Assembly: GCF_000764305.2 (NCBI RefSeq)
Contig: NW_025946036.1
Coordinates: forward strand, 310,001 to 374,000
DNA: 64,000 nt
DNA from: Hyalella azteca
Lineage: Eukaryota; Arthropoda; Malacostraca; Amphipoda; Hyalellidae
Reading direction: 5' to 3'
Positions within the stretch are counted from its first letter, which is position 1. Each line of letters starts with the position of its first letter. This document shows, piece after piece, positions 1 to 12,971 of this stretch. A model generated the notes under the pieces. That model was not told the DNA's origin and did not search any database. It saw nothing but the letters and a program-made list of their open reading frames with translations. Position numbers and translations under genes: made by a program.

Positions 1-82
1 TATGGCAGTTGAAACTCGACTCTTGAGGAGTTGCATCCAATCCAAAGAAATTAAATAACTAGGTAGGTAAATACGCCCTTAC

Positions 83-172
83 ATCAAGTATTTTCTTCTC
101 TTCGAGAGCTGGTCCATACTCCATGTTGTCGAAAATTTCTTGTAGTCTGTTGGATTTAGATTTGTTGGCCAT
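83..172 (-). CDS. ALDH16A1: ALDH16A1-like, first coding exon only
   Basis: Reading the minus strand from the ATG at 172 gives 30 codons, then a donor (GAT|GTAAGG) at 82-81. The peptide contains EIFDNMEYGPALEE, which resembles the N-terminus of the animal ALDH16A1 family (human EIFTSLEYGPVPES). ALDH16A1 is an aldehyde dehydrogenase superfamily member with a duplicated, often catalytically degenerate ALDH region; that is family knowledge and nothing of those domains is inside the window. The rest of the gene lies off the left edge. The gene is divergent from FANCI, with 643 bp between the two start codons. The call rests on one short exon, so another protein with a similar N-terminus cannot be excluded. 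Confidence 0.55.
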
Positions 173-815
173 TCTACCCTCGCTTGACACAGCTATAAAT
201 TGTCCACAATATCATTAGAATTTATAAGGATTGCGATTTCTTGATAATCAACCTAAAAATCTGAAACGACCAACTAACAAAACGGCACAGCTGATATTCT
301 ACTTCTTACATACATTATACATACCCTAAACAATTTTATGCATACTACCAAACATCATATGCCTTAACCAAAAGTAGATTCAAATAATAGGCCTCGTATT
401 TGCTCCATTATTATAATTAATCATGACAAGTTGCTGAAAATTTGTTGTTCTGACTGCAAGAATTTAATTTTCTTTATTCGATTGATAATGTAAGGGTTAT
501 TTTCAAAATTCAGGGTAATTTTGATGAATTCGAACTTGTTGCTTCTCCCTTATTTTCATTATTTCATATCGTACAGCCCGGCGGGAAGGGAATTCTACGT
601 GCGTGTACACGGTCTTCTCGAGAGCCAGAGCCTACAAGTCTACGACGAATTTGCAAGGCTCCATTGATTTCAAATGAAGAAAAAAAATCTTGCACGCCAG
701 CAGACTTTGATAATGATGAACTGAAAGAACTAACCGTAGGCGTAGCTGCCTGGCATCGATCGAAAATGCAGAGATATACATAAAGAAAAACGTAATATTA
801 TTATTAAATATAACA
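173..815. promoter_or_regulatory. Divergent intergenic region ALDH16A1/FANCI
   Basis: This 643-bp stretch separates two start codons that point away from each other, so it should hold both promoters and 5' untranslated regions. A locally GC-richer patch lies at about 570-650. I see no clear TATA box. The 213-nt minus-strand reading frame at 632-844 is judged accidental because it overlaps the first FANCI exon. Confidence 0.4.
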
Positions 816-3800
816 ATGCTGAAAAAGTACCAATTATTAATCAAGAAAGAAGATTATTCCAATTTGGAAAATCTTCTGATTCAAGATTCAGATCAACATG
901 TGATAAAGGTACACTAAGAACAATTAGTTACCTGCAAATTATGTAACTGTGCCAGTTCAGTATTCTAAATTTACCATGAAACCATCTTGAATCATTGAAT
1001 GATCATTTAGCTACCATCTTTAAAGCAATTTCTCACTGCAGCTATTAGTCCTCCTATTAGCCACTACTGGCCCACTAGGTATAATGAACAAATTCTTTAA
1101 CATTTTATAAAAACAAAAATTACATAATAGAAACCAAAGCATTTGTTTTAGAAACAGCTTCATTGTTAATTCCATGAATTATTTAACATTTTATCCAATT
1201 CCAATAGGCATAGTGACAAAGCAGAGAGTTTTTTAGACTCTCCCTCAAGTTCATTTTTGAGACCTATAATAAGTAGACCAGTAAAGTATCATGGATACCA
1301 GCATTATCATACTTAAGAAATTTGTTTAAATCTTGAGTTATTGAGGAAATTAAAAATGAACTGATTCCAAAAAAGCTCTGGTTTGCCAGTTGCCACTATG
1401 TGGCAATAGGTATTGTAAGCATAGTGACAAACCACAGATTTTTTAGAATCAGTTCATTTTTAATTTCCTCATTTACTCAAGAATTGAGCCAATTTCTTAT
1501 GTATGATAATGGCATAACCATAATGCTAGTATCCAGGATACTTTACTGGCTACTTATAGTTATAGGACTCAAAAATGAACTTGAGGGAGAGTCTAAAAAA
1601 CTCTCTGCTTTGCCACTATGATTGTAAGATAATAGGGGATTTAGGGGTACCTAGCAGGCTAGCTATCTATGATAATCCATCAAACCCAATTTGACATAGG
1701 CCTATCAGCTATGGCCATGGGGCAGAATTTCTTGAAATTATAGATGAAAAAAGTCATTTGATGGTGATGGGCAATGGGCATTGCCATTGGGCTGTGGGCA
1801 CAAATGCTGGGTTGCTATAAACCTAATTTTTTTTTCAAATTGACTAACTTTTGTATTTTTTATTAAAATTAAATTGGATTTTTAATTTTTTTTACTAATT
1901 TGAGTTATATAGTCAAATGGGATAAGACAGGATCACAGCCTTCATGGGGTAAGAAAGGACCGGCCCATGGCATGCATTCTAATTGCACTGAATTTAATTT
2001 GACAAAAGAATATGTTAGAGCAATCATTGCCTGTCATTTCAGTGCTTGTTTCAACCCTCATCTGCAATTAGTCCTCCTATTAGCCACTACTGGCCCACTA
2101 GGTATAATGAACAAATTCTTTAACATTTTATTAAAACAAAAATTACATAATAGAAACCAAAACATTTGTTTTAGAAACAGCTTCATTGTTTATTCCATGA
2201 ATTATTTAACATTTTATCCAATTCCAATATTGTAAGATAATAGGGGTACCTGCCACCTGGGCAGGGCTGGAAAAGTCCCATTTCTGTCTGAAATATTGCG
2301 GCTCTAATATCATATAATTTCAGTAGCCAGTAGGTATGAAATCTCGCCGCTCGAATGTCATAAATTTTTGTTTGATTGAAAAATCGCAGTTTGCACTTTA
2401 CAAACATATCACTTCATAAAATTTTCAACTTTCGCAATCCGCATTGCTTTACCATTCCCGGCAAAATATCCTGCAGAAAAAACATAAACATCGTAATGTA
2501 AACAAATCAGCTAAACATTTTGTTGAAGAATGAAGATCATGCGTAGTTGCGGTCATGTCAAAGCAGTCAGACTGCATTAACACGTGCTCAACTTACAGTA
2601 AGACAAATTTTATTGTTGCCATTTGACTGTTTTAGGGTAAAATTAGAGATTTTGGGTAACACGTGCATGGACTTTGTAAATAAATTTGCGCCTCGTAAAT
2701 GGCTTTTCATGGCCAAGATATGGAATTCACGGCTCGGTGAAATGGAATAACAGCTTGAAGAAATAGAATCATGGCTGGCAAATCCATAAAACCACGGCTT
2801 GAAAAATTCAGTCGCGGCTTGCCAAGAAGATATATTCCATGCCTGCACCCGGGTACCTAGGTAACCTAGCTATCTATGATAATCCATCAAACCCAATTTG
2901 ACATAGGCCTATGGGGCAGAATTTCTTAAAATTATGGATGAAAAAAAAACATTTGATAGTGATGGGCATTGCCAATGCCATTGGATGATTGGGCTGTGGC
3001 TTGTGAGTTGTGGGCACAAATTCTGGGTTGCTATAAACCTAATTTTTTTCAAATTGACTAACTTTTGTATTTTTTATTATAATAAAATTGGATTTATACT
3101 TTTTTTACTAATTTGAGTTACACCTAGGTCCTAGCAGGCTAGCTTTACAGTCCTTTTCATTTGGGTTAATTATTAAAAATTTTATGGTTTCTGGCCTGGC
3201 CTCAGTGGTGAGTGGCCTGTCTGCCAGAGAATTAAAGAAAAATGAAGCCAGATGAAGAACGGTAAAGAACACTAAAGGATAACAAAGTGGCCACTGGCCA
3301 GTGCTGTAACTTTAATACTTTATATCATTAATTCCTAATACTATCATCCTAAATTAGCTATATCCTTCCAAATTCAGTAATTTATTTTCAACTGAACTAT
3401 ATTAATTAAACTATTTCCAACTCTCATTGAGTATGGTAGTTCTGGTTTAAAATATAAGATTTTTTTATGATATATATAGAAAACAATTTTAATAATATAA
3501 CAAGGTAAATGGAATGTACCTTCTATGGTTCTATGTAGAAGTGCCTATTATTTGTTAAGTTTTGCTCACAAAGGGAAAAATTCAATCATTAGTTTCAAAT
3601 AAGTTATTACTTTTATAACTTGTGGCATAATTTTGTATGTCTGTTCCTTTGAAGGTTGTAAGTTGCTTATCATTTTCCCTCCATCCAGATTCTCTCTCAG
3701 GAGCTGAAGGAGCCTCATGGCGTCTCTCTTGCTGATGGTTTACTGACTGCCCTCAAAGGTGTCACACGAGAGAGTTTGTCTCTTCGAACCAAGGTAACCT

Positions 3801-6800
3801 CTTCAACAGCTAGTTAGGTACTACTTCTTTGCATTTCATATATTATTAAAAATATAGCTCAAAATCTATCCCTTTCATAGATAGTTTATCTGAATATATC
3901 CTTCTTGTGGCAATAAAATGCATTTGAATTTTGAAGCTTAATTTCAGGCAATTTTAAGAATTTTAATGTTTGAATTGAATAAAATTATGATGCTCTCAGA
4001 TTTTTAAGAAAAACAATGTATATGAGATCCTATATTTTCCTGGATTCATGAATTTTCTTTTCAGGTCTATGAGACATTGTTTGAGCTGGTGCGAGTGGAG
4101 TCCAGTGATACTGGAGCTACTATAAATGAGCATGTATTGGGAGGACTAACAGGAGTCCTACTGCGGCAGCTAGACCAGTTCCCAACGCACTGCCTACTGC
4201 CTTTTGTTGACCAGTACATTGAGCTCGCCAAGTTGGGCGAGCCACTCCATGGCCGGTAAATTGTTTTGAAGTGTTTTACTGTAGTCACTCCGTTCTTAAC
4301 TTCAATCTGATGAGAAGGTTGAGAACTAATAACTAAAACTACGATAACTAAGAAATGTAGTGAATAAAGTTAGTCCACTTTTAAGCCTTAGTTTTGTTTG
4401 TATATTTATATTCAAACGAGCAAGACATGTCCGCGGACTTAGTGTGGATAAGATATTGCCTAGCACTGTAAGTGCAGGTGGCAACGCGCGAGTTAGATGT
4501 TACAGCATTTATAGTTATTTCAAAGTTTCTTACTGCCCTCTACCACAAATAATGAATTTTTGGCAACCATTTAAAAAATGCATATTGTTGGGTTGTCATG
4601 ACAGGACCACAAAAATTCAGCATACCTCATAAAAATATATGAGTGAGAAACTGTGAGTGTTTCAAAAGTTGTGCTAGTAAAAGTCATGCTTCCAGCCTAT
4701 ACACAGTTTTTTTTAAATACCAGTGTGGTTTCAAACACCAAAGTTTTTGTACAAAGCAACAAAAAAGCCATTTGCATCTTATTACCGCATCATACCAGGT
4801 CGTCGGCAGCTTAGGAATGCATCTGAGGAAATTTTGTGTTCATTAGATCCCATTATATCTTCGTGTGAGTGGCATTGTTAGTGTAAGGGATGAGCACATT
4901 CATTGCTCCGAAGTCTTCAATTTCCTACAGGATTTCTATTATTAATTCTTTAGATACATGATTTGCAGCACCTGTAATGCTCATCTAGAGTATAGGCTTT
5001 GGTATAGTAGTCACAAAAGATATCTAGTCAGCTTGAGTGTTGCTACATCTATCGAATTCATTAACTTCAATTTGTTTGAACTTCAAATAAGACGAATCTA
5101 CTTATTCAGTAAGATATCAAAGTCTTTAAGTATTCACATGTTGTGTTCATTCAGCTAACATCAGCTTGTCTGTGATTTTTTAAATTCATAGATTATAGTT
5201 ATTTATGTGCAGACGTTAAGAATAATGCTACAATAACAAAGGAGAAAAGATCATGTACAGTCTCTCTGTATTTATTTAATCAAGTGAAAATGAACAAAAA
5301 AAAATTTTTATTGGGCTATATTTCTTTTTCACAACCCTATACTACCTTTTTTTATGCTACATCAGAAGTGATAATCGATTTATAACTACATATCACTTCT
5401 ATTGAATATACCTCCCAGTAGGTACATTACGAGGTTCTTCATTTTTATTTTATTTCCTAGCTAATTTATTGTTTATCATTGTTCTCCCCGACCTCAATGT
5501 TTGTTTCCATGGTATAGAATCTATTGCTAATTAATAGTGAATTTTTTGCAGGAATTTCGACGTTTTGTATCATTTATTTCTTAAACACTGCAGTGGAACA
5601 AAGACTGAGAATTGCGTTAGGGATGTATTCCGACTTTGCTACTCACATTTCATTGCTTTTCAGCACTGACACTTCATTTTGTTTTGTTGCTTTGAAATAG
5701 CTAATGAAAGATAATGTACTTGGTACTTAACCCTCAGATGGCTAGATATATTGCCGAAGCTTGTGTGCACCATCAGCAAACGACAGGACATAATATTGGG
5801 CGGGACGCGGGAAATGACTGGTGAAGACTTCAAGTATCATGTCATTCAGACCTTCTGTGAGCAAACATGGCCTGCCACCACCACCTCCAGCTTACTGGTG
5901 GCATTCAAGTGAGTTCCTTCACTCAATTATAGTATGGGAAATCTTTTTCACTATTCGGAGAATTTTACTATTTTGATGTTATAATTGCATATTGACTGTT
6001 CCTGGTAACTTATCTCAATTTATGACAAAAACATGATTTTATTGTAGTTCGTCGTGAATTTAATTACTATTTTTTATACAATTTTCGAAAATAAACCAAC
6101 AAAAGATTGTTTCTATATATAACGATTTTAAATTTATTGATGTGTAGTAACATTCAATGTTTTCTGTTATGATGTTTTCTAAATATCTCCATATTCTAAA
6201 CATTCCTGCACTTTTTCAACACAGAGAGATGAACTTAGAGAAACAGGAGCTTACCGACATAGTTCTGAAGGTAGAGCGCGTGCTACGCTCTCTCGAGTAC
6301 CAGAACGTGCCGCCCATTATCTATCAGCTCGTGCTGCTCACCCAATCAAAGATCCCAGGAGCTGCTATCAGAACTGTCGAAGCTTATTTCCGAGAGCAGG
6401 AGAAGAAAATGCTAGCAGAGCAACCGCAACCTATAGCCTCAATGGATGAAATTAACTCTGCTGAAGTGACGGACCAACAGATCAGTAAGCTTCTGCTTGA
6501 TGGAATTTGATTACCTAATCTGTAAATTATTCATATTATTTTGTAACATTTATCTCCGTTTGCTGGTCAGCAAATGTAGGTTGCAATTCATGAATGCTAA
6601 TTATTACATATTTTTTCACTCATTCTTGTGATGACAGATACTGATAGAGCTCAGAGGGACTTGCGCGAGGCACAAGGAACCGTCATCTTGCATGTCACGC
6701 ATCTGGCTCAGTTTGATCCAAGCATTGCTAAGGACTACATCAAGCTCCTCAAAACTGCTCGCTGGCTCCCTCATGTTCTTTTTTCTCCATTCAATCTCTC

Positions 6801-9800
6801 TCTTGCACTCTCTCTGGCCTCCATTGAACGATACCAAGACCAGGTGATGATGCCTTAGTATTTTATTTTTCGTTTTATTAATCAAATGTGTGCAATTGCA
6901 GTCATAGCCATGTAGGATTTCTTCAGAAATGAGTAGTCAACCAAGAAGAACTCTTAATCTCAAATTTCGATAAAAAATATATTGCACTCAAGTGGTTATT
7001 TGTTTGAATTCAATACTAGAAAATTCAAAAGCATCATTCTATGTTAAAACTCTAATTTTTATGTATATCATTGACCCTATTTTATGTATTTTATTAATCA
7101 ACCTTTGATATATCTTCTTTGAGGTGGTCGAGGCTGTATGCAAGAGCATTCATCACAGTTTGCTGCTGGCACAAAAGAGTCGTCACAGTGCGTGGCTACG
7201 CAGAGTGTGGCCCCTAGCAGTGGATCTGCAGAATGTCTTGCGTACCACAATAGTCAACAGTGCTCAAGGCTGGCAGCAGGTTTTTGATGATACTTAAGCA
7301 ATTATAGTACATATTTTTCTTAAATTTAATCACCTTTTTTCAAACAGTCTCTTGACACACGAACTGATTTTAATGAAGTTTATTAATAAATAGGTATGAG
7401 ATACTGACTGGATTGTTTCCCTCGTTTTGATAGGTCTTCCGAAACTTGAGCTCTATTGCAAGAGCTAGAATTATTTTCATGTATTTTTGTACTAGACGAT
7501 TTGCATGAATTTGCTCTAAAGATTTTGTGTGTAAATATTTTCCCTTCAGGTGTGTAGCGGTGTGTGTGTGGTGCTGCTCAGCCTCCTGGAAGGGGGAGCT
7601 GGTGTACGTGATGAAGCTGCCAGTCTGGGGGTAACGTGTTTACCCTTGCTGCTGTCATCTCATCCCCAGACAGCTCCACACTGCCTCAAACAAATTGCTA
7701 ACTGCTCTCTCATCGCCTCGCGCCCTCGACACTATCTTGGTAGCGCCTGCAAACTAAATTATTTTATGTAGTTTTATCGTTATGTTCGTTTCTCGTACCG
7801 TTTTTGTAGTATTTTTTATTGGGCGTTACAAAATCGGGAAATTTTGTCTCTTAATTGATATAACAAAACTGCAAGAAGTTGAAGATCTGTGCAAATCTCA
7901 AATTTTACAAATTTTTTTATTCAGCTGATTTGTTTTTAGCCCATATTCATTTGATTCTTTGCCCATATACCTCTTGCAACAAATTACCCATATACCTCTT
8001 TTGAATTGAAGATGAAATAATATTGATAACGAATGCTCTAATTAGTATTGCATCATCTTTAATGGTGTTCCCTTGAATTATTCCTTAATTTTTTTCGTTT
8101 TCAGCTGCCCTGAGCCGCATCGGTCGCTGTTCTCCGATGGTTCTTGTTGAACATCAAAGTCTTGTAAGGGAGCTGCTGCTGGAGCAGCTGCAACACCACC
8201 AACCAGCCACGGCCGTCTCCATCCTGCACGCTCTCAGCAACACGTTCCGTATGGATGTACCTCTCAGAGATGCCCTCATGTTGACTCTCAGGAAGATGCT
8301 CTTCTCAAGGTATGATGTAAACCTAAGCATTATATTTTTTATATTGCTTATACCTTTGTTCAAATGTTTGATGATTTGTTGAATTAGATTTCTGTTGTTG
8401 CTTGTCTACTTCTAACTCACAATTCTTATTTCTTATTTATAAATATCGTATTAAAGTTAGGATTGTGATAATGCAGTTTATACTTCTTGTACGTATTTGA
8501 TTTTAACTTAGATATTGTAAAACTTGCGATTGATCCGGCGGTTCTCGGTTTTAATGGGCCTACTGTATTTCATCATTCAAATCAGTCTTGAGAGAGTTTC
8601 CTTAATATTGCTACTATCCTGCAATGATGATGTAATATTTAAAATTTCGTATTACTTGTATAATATTTAATCCAATATAACTTGCCATGATACGATGCTC
8701 ATTAATTTTTTAAATAAGTTAGCTTCAATCTTGTGTGACTAACCTATGAAATGATTGGCATGTGCAGGACTGTCCACTGTCGGGTGGTTGCTGTGCAAGG
8801 GCTGCTTTTGCTTCTGCGACACTTGCGTGTTGAGACAACCCTCTCCTCATCTCAGGCGTCATTCTCCTTCTCTTCAGCGCTGTCACAAATAAGTGCTACT
8901 GCTGCTCAAGTACGCGTATTTAAAGTTTCATGGAAGGAAATTCATGGAAAAACTAAATAGAACTGTTGTCATACCGCATCTTATAAATTTGTCAGTAACC
9001 ATAGTGGATCTATTTCTAAGCCATCGAGTTAGAAATTCTTTGGGCCTTCAACGATTTCATTGTTTGTGTGAAATGATTACTTTTCTGTTATAGCCTTCAG
9101 TTTCTTATTTGTCAGGTACATGGGAGTGACCTGGGCCAGCACGAAAGTCTGTGTTATGAACTGCTCGCCCTGTTGCGTCGTTGCTTTTCTCAACAACATG
9201 AGGTGTGTTTTTTGTTTTTGATAACATCGTTCTCAACAGTCGATGGAAGATTAGTTAAATATTCTTGTTAAACAATCCTGAATTGAAATTTCAAAGTATC
9301 CGCACCCTTTTTCTAAACTTTCAACATGTGTGTTAAAAATACTATTAAGATGTAGCACATTAATTTGCTTGTGATATCTCTAAAGTTTTCATCAACTGAT
9401 TTTGGTTATCTATATATTCTCAGGTGCGCTCAGCTCTCTACAAGGGGCTCTACGACGTGTGCCGTGCAAACCGCAAGCTCACTGTGAACATTCTAGGTCT
9501 CCTCCTGCAACATCTCTCAGCGTTCATTGACACACGACCTGCTTGCTTAAATCCAATTGTGGTGAAAGACTTGGTGACGCTACAAGGAGACAGTTGGATC
9601 TTACAGGAGCCTCTCGGTGACCTGCTATCAGTTATTGCTGCTTGTAAAGTGTTTTATCGCGAGCTGGAGGAAAATCCTGCGCATTCAAAAAGTCTTCTGG
9701 ATGATGACGAAGACGATGCAAATTCGCCCGAAATCCTCAACGATGTTTGCCGCACTTTCGATGTGCTCGAACAAAAGCTGTCCACGTGTGAACTGAATGA

Positions 9801-12331
9801 TCTAGATTTCGATAACAATACCGATTTTTCACTTTCTGCATTGGGACAAAAGAATCAGTTGCTGGCCCAGATTATGTTCTCTGTTTATGATGCTGTAATC
9901 GGTCACACATTTTTGTGCGATGTCAGCCGTCCAAAAGAAAAAATGCAACTTTGCGTGGATCTTTTCAAGAAGCAGAGGAAAATTGTGGAGCTTGTAAAGG
10001 TGAGTTTTCTTGCGGTTAAGCCATGTTGATATCATTTCTGTACTTAAATCTTGAAAATATTTATTGATTGTTATTTGATGTATTGAACTTAAAAGGAATA
10101 CTTGTTTTCAAGATAATTTCGTTGTTTTTAGGTGAAAAGCGCAAAATCAACTGCATCCAAGAAAGGAGAAGGAACTTCCAAAGGGAAAGGCCGAGTCAGC
10201 TCAAAGAATGAAGTTGATTTCAAATCGATCTTACGGCTCTCTGTGGTGACAGAAATGCTTGCTTTGTGCCTCTGTGAAGGAGAAGGCGAGCAAACCGACC
10301 TCCCATTCGCAGAATGCCAAGAACTTCAGGTGATTACCGATTATCTCTAGCTGCTTTGAAGTAAAACACATGAAATTAAATAATGAATTATAATAAATTT
10401 TTAAGAATATTCACGCCTTTTATTGAGTGTCGAGAACGTTTTTATGTAAAATACATTTTTTATTTTACGAGTAAATTCCTCATACAAGGTGTTATTGTAT
10501 TAATTTTAAACGATTTAAAAAAAAGTTTTGACTCTGAAATCAATCTATCAATTTAACTTTTTTGTGCATCAATGAGACCTTTTATTGTTTCTGAACTTTA
10601 GTTGCTCGTATCGCATAAGCCTATAATTGTTTCATTTTTGATTTATATATGACTATTGAACTTCAAAACTGGCAAAAAGTCTATGGTTCTGACCAAGGAC
10701 TACTACACACATTGTAATACTATTGTATGAAACAATTATGGGCATATCATTTGTTGATGCCACTAAAACAACAGGCTCAACAGCATTTTCATAGTGTAGG
10801 CGATCGCCTCTGCTAGCAGAGGCTGGACATAGGCTATGCATGTCCTGTGTGTAGTAGTCCTTGATATGACTACATTTGTTTTACATGGTAATGTTCGCCT
10901 TTCCTTCACCAGGCATATCTTTTGTCTTGCGTGGAGAGCCACGTTTCCGCACACTCGAACTTGTCAATTCAGGAGCGCGACCGTCACCTTCCTTATCTAC
11001 GTCGTCTGGCTCGTCTCCTGTTTGTGGAATGTTTTGAGCTCTGCGGCCGCGTTGACCCTGACGACGAAAGAGAAGTTGCGAAATTACACACATGTGTTAA
11101 CATTGTGCACTCGCTCATGGACAATTTTGTGAAGCACCACGGAGACAAACTCGAACAAATTTTGAAGGATATCACGAACAAATCAGCCAGTAATGATGTT
11201 AACACATTGGCATTTCTGGTAGTGAAAGGATGCCAAAAAATGCTCGTGAGGCTCTTGGGAATAGAAGATAACCAAGCCCTTATGAAGGATTCAACTACCA
11301 TAGTTCAGATCATTGCCCAAGTCGTGTGTATCATTAATCATGATGCTGAAGAACTCCAGAAAGCCTATGAATGGGTTGAGAAATTTTCCAAAGAGAAAAG
11401 CATCGGTTATGTCCCTCTTTGTGAAGCAATTATGAAACTTCTGCTTTTCTTGTCTGACCAAATTAATGCACGCCACAATCTTGATCAGCACTTGGCTCGT
11501 GACATTTACCACTGTTTGGGAGACAACGATGAGAGCGTCATAGTGAGTGATACCCGCATCGAATTCAGCATAATTTCCGAGTCGACGGTTACGGGAAGCA
11601 TCAGTGTGCTTATGGCGCATCTGGATAGCTCTTTGGCCATCACTGAGATGTCACTCAATAAAATGAGAGCTCATCTTTGTACGCCCACAGACTATCCATC
11701 AGACAAGGTTGAAGAAAATGTAAACATTAAGTTGGGTGTCATCATTAAAGCTATGAACGAGGTCGTGCGATCAGCCCTTCCACTTGGACCCGTTATGGAT
11801 TTGGTGATTAAAAAGGCTGAGAAAATTTACGGTATAATGGCGCTTTACATTCGTTACTACCTCGACTTGTTCAGAGTTAAGAATTATCCTCAGATATCAG
11901 AGAAGTTCGAGCGTTTGGTGCACATGTCTGGGGAGCTGCTGTCCGAGCCTCTCTACCTATTCCTTAACTACGTGGAAGAAGCGCGCAGTGGCGATCGAAA
12001 CATCGCCCTTCAAACAGCAATGAAGGAGTCCAAACTCATCCCTGCTCTTGTATTCGCCATCGAAAAGTATGAAAAGCTTGTCATTCAACTTTCCAAGCGT
12101 TCTAAAGTCAATTTAATGACAGGAATGAAGTTGAGCACCCTGAGAGATTTCAAAATTGAAACTAACAAACTTGAGCGCTTGAACAACAGTAACGATGATC
12201 AGGAAGAGCGGGAAGATGCAGAAGAACACGCTCCTGCCTCTTCCGATGAGAAAACCATTCCAAAGAAGAGGAAGGCTTCGGCCGACCCCAACAATGCCTC
12301 TCAAAAAAGACGAAAGCTTCAATCCAAATGA
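816..12331 (+). CDS. FANCI: FANCI, Fanconi anaemia group I protein
   Basis: Exons: 816-908, 3689-3793, 4065-4255, 5738-5908, 6225-6484, 6638-6843, 7124-7279, 7550-7739, 8105-8309, 8768-8909, 9116-9202, 9424-9999, 10132-10329, 10913-12331. All introns are GT-AG and every phase joins, giving 1332 aa (human 1328). FANCI pairs with FANCD2 as the ID2 clamp in nuclear interstrand cross-link repair. Diagnostic matches include DALMLTLRKMLFS around Lys521 (codon 8293-8295, equivalent of human ubiquitinated Lys523), an SQ cluster at residues 554-566, the C-terminal block KRSKVNLMTGMKLSTLRDFK, and a terminal basic nuclear signal (PKKRKAS...KRRK). Exon 1 (31 codons, LxNLLIQ-like) is the weakest part: it was chosen because its donor phase fits, it aligns with the human N-terminus and the total length then matches. 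An acceptor 12 bp further in (3701) would also keep frame. Confidence 0.93.
1209..1400 (-). mobile_element. hAT-like MITE (family 1, copy A)
   Basis: A 192-bp element with terminal inverted repeats starting CATAGTGACAAAGCAGAGAG and ending in TTGCCACTATG. It is the reverse complement of copy B immediately downstream. CAATAGG occurs on both sides, but not directly abutting on the right, so its target duplication is not clean. Confidence 0.7.
1420..1620 (+). mobile_element. hAT-like MITE (family 1, copy B) with 8-bp TSD
   Basis: A 201-bp element running CATAGTGACAAACCACAG to CTGCTTTGCCACTATG. It is flanked by perfect 8-bp direct repeats ATTGTAAG at 1412-1419 and 1621-1628. Eight-base target duplication is the hallmark of the hAT superfamily. 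It has no coding capacity, so it must have been mobilised in trans. Confidence 0.8.
2065..3120 (+). repeat. Tandem duplication, unit 2
   Basis: Second copy of the block at 1044-1907. It lacks the MITE pair of unit 1, so 2220-2245 preserves the empty site, but carries its own 584-bp hAT-like insertion at 2262-2845. Confidence 0.85.
2262..2845. mobile_element. Non-autonomous hAT-like element, 584 bp
   Basis: The element begins CAGGGCTGGAA and ends TTCCATGCCTG, imperfect terminal inverted repeats of the CAGGG type common in hAT elements. Flanks are CACCTGGG (2254-2261) and CACCCGGG (2846-2853), an 8-bp duplication with one mismatch. The interior has short overlapping open frames but no transposase motif that I can recognise. 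Confidence 0.65.
4256..5737 (+). other. FANCI intron 3
   Basis: A 1.5-kb AT-rich intron bounded by CCG|GTAAAT and CCCTCAG|A. Short open frames are present but no repeat family or conserved coding block was recognised in it. Confidence 0.7.
8293..8295 (+). other. FANCI: Predicted monoubiquitination lysine codon of FANCI
   Basis: AAG within TLRKMLFS encodes Lys521 of the spliced model. Human FANCI is ubiquitinated on Lys523 in LRKAMFA, so position and context agree. The modification itself is inferred from the family. Confidence 0.8.
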
Positions 12332-12971
12332 GAGAGTGTTAAGTTTGTTGAGCTTCTGTGTCAAGTTTGTTGAGCATCATTGCCGAACTTCGAGAAAAAT
12401 GACAGTGACCTGTTATGACGCAAAATCCGTTGTCTGATGGTAATTATCACCGTGTAAACACAGAGGAATCGGTTTCTAAATATGTTGTTTTCTAATGTTT
12501 ACAAATGATGTACAGAATATCTTTTCTCATTTAAGATAAAGGAACATATATTCTTTGTAACTGAACTAAAAATTAATTATTTGCCTTAACGGGTTCTTTC
12601 GTTTTATTATTGCATTCAGATAGTCTGAACGAATCTAAGTGATCTTACACCTTAATCTTTCAACGACTTTTTCACACGAACAACGATGAAAACTCAACGG
12701 TCTTGATGGGATTTAACTTCTTGACATTCAAAAGACACTATATTTGGTTTCGAGTTCATACTTTACACGTAAAAGGTGGGTAGCAAGAAAAATTAGGGCG
12801 CCGTACCATGCGTATCGATCTCGCTTTCTGATCAGCGTGACGTCACGAGGTCAGTTGTTCGAGGACACTCCCTATTTCCGGAACAAACTTGCCGTGTTGA
12901 TATCCCGCCACTGAACTTAGTTAATTTCAATAGAATGATCCCAACTAAAAATTGGTTCACTAGGCTAGGAG
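12332..12971. other. FANCI 3' untranslated and downstream DNA
   Basis: No further coding sequence is seen after the FANCI TGA. The stretch is AT-rich and I found no unambiguous AATAAA signal in the first 300 bases. Confidence 0.5.

Larger units (their letters stand above)
1044..1907 (+). repeat. Tandem duplication, unit 1
   Basis: The block opens with TATTAGTCCTCCTATTAGCC and ends with TTACTAATTTGAGTTA; the same order of sequences recurs at 2065-3120. Unit 1 differs from unit 2 mainly by two MITEs inserted at 1209-1400 and 1420-1620. Outside the insertions the two units are near-identical by eye, which suggests a recent duplication. Confidence 0.85.
909..3688 (+). other. FANCI intron 1, repeat-filled
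   Basis: The 2.8-kb first intron is the largest of the gene. It holds two tandem copies of a roughly 0.9-kb block and at least three hAT-like MITEs, listed separately. Short open frames here are repeat sequence and show no coding character. Confidence 0.7.

Noticed and set aside
632..844. 70-codon minus-strand frame near the left edge
   Set aside because: It overlaps the proposed first FANCI exon on the other strand and has no recognisable content.
6157..6510. FANCI exon as a 117-codon free-standing gene
   Set aside because: The first 23 codons are intron and the last nine run past the donor at 6485; the middle is FANCI exon 5.
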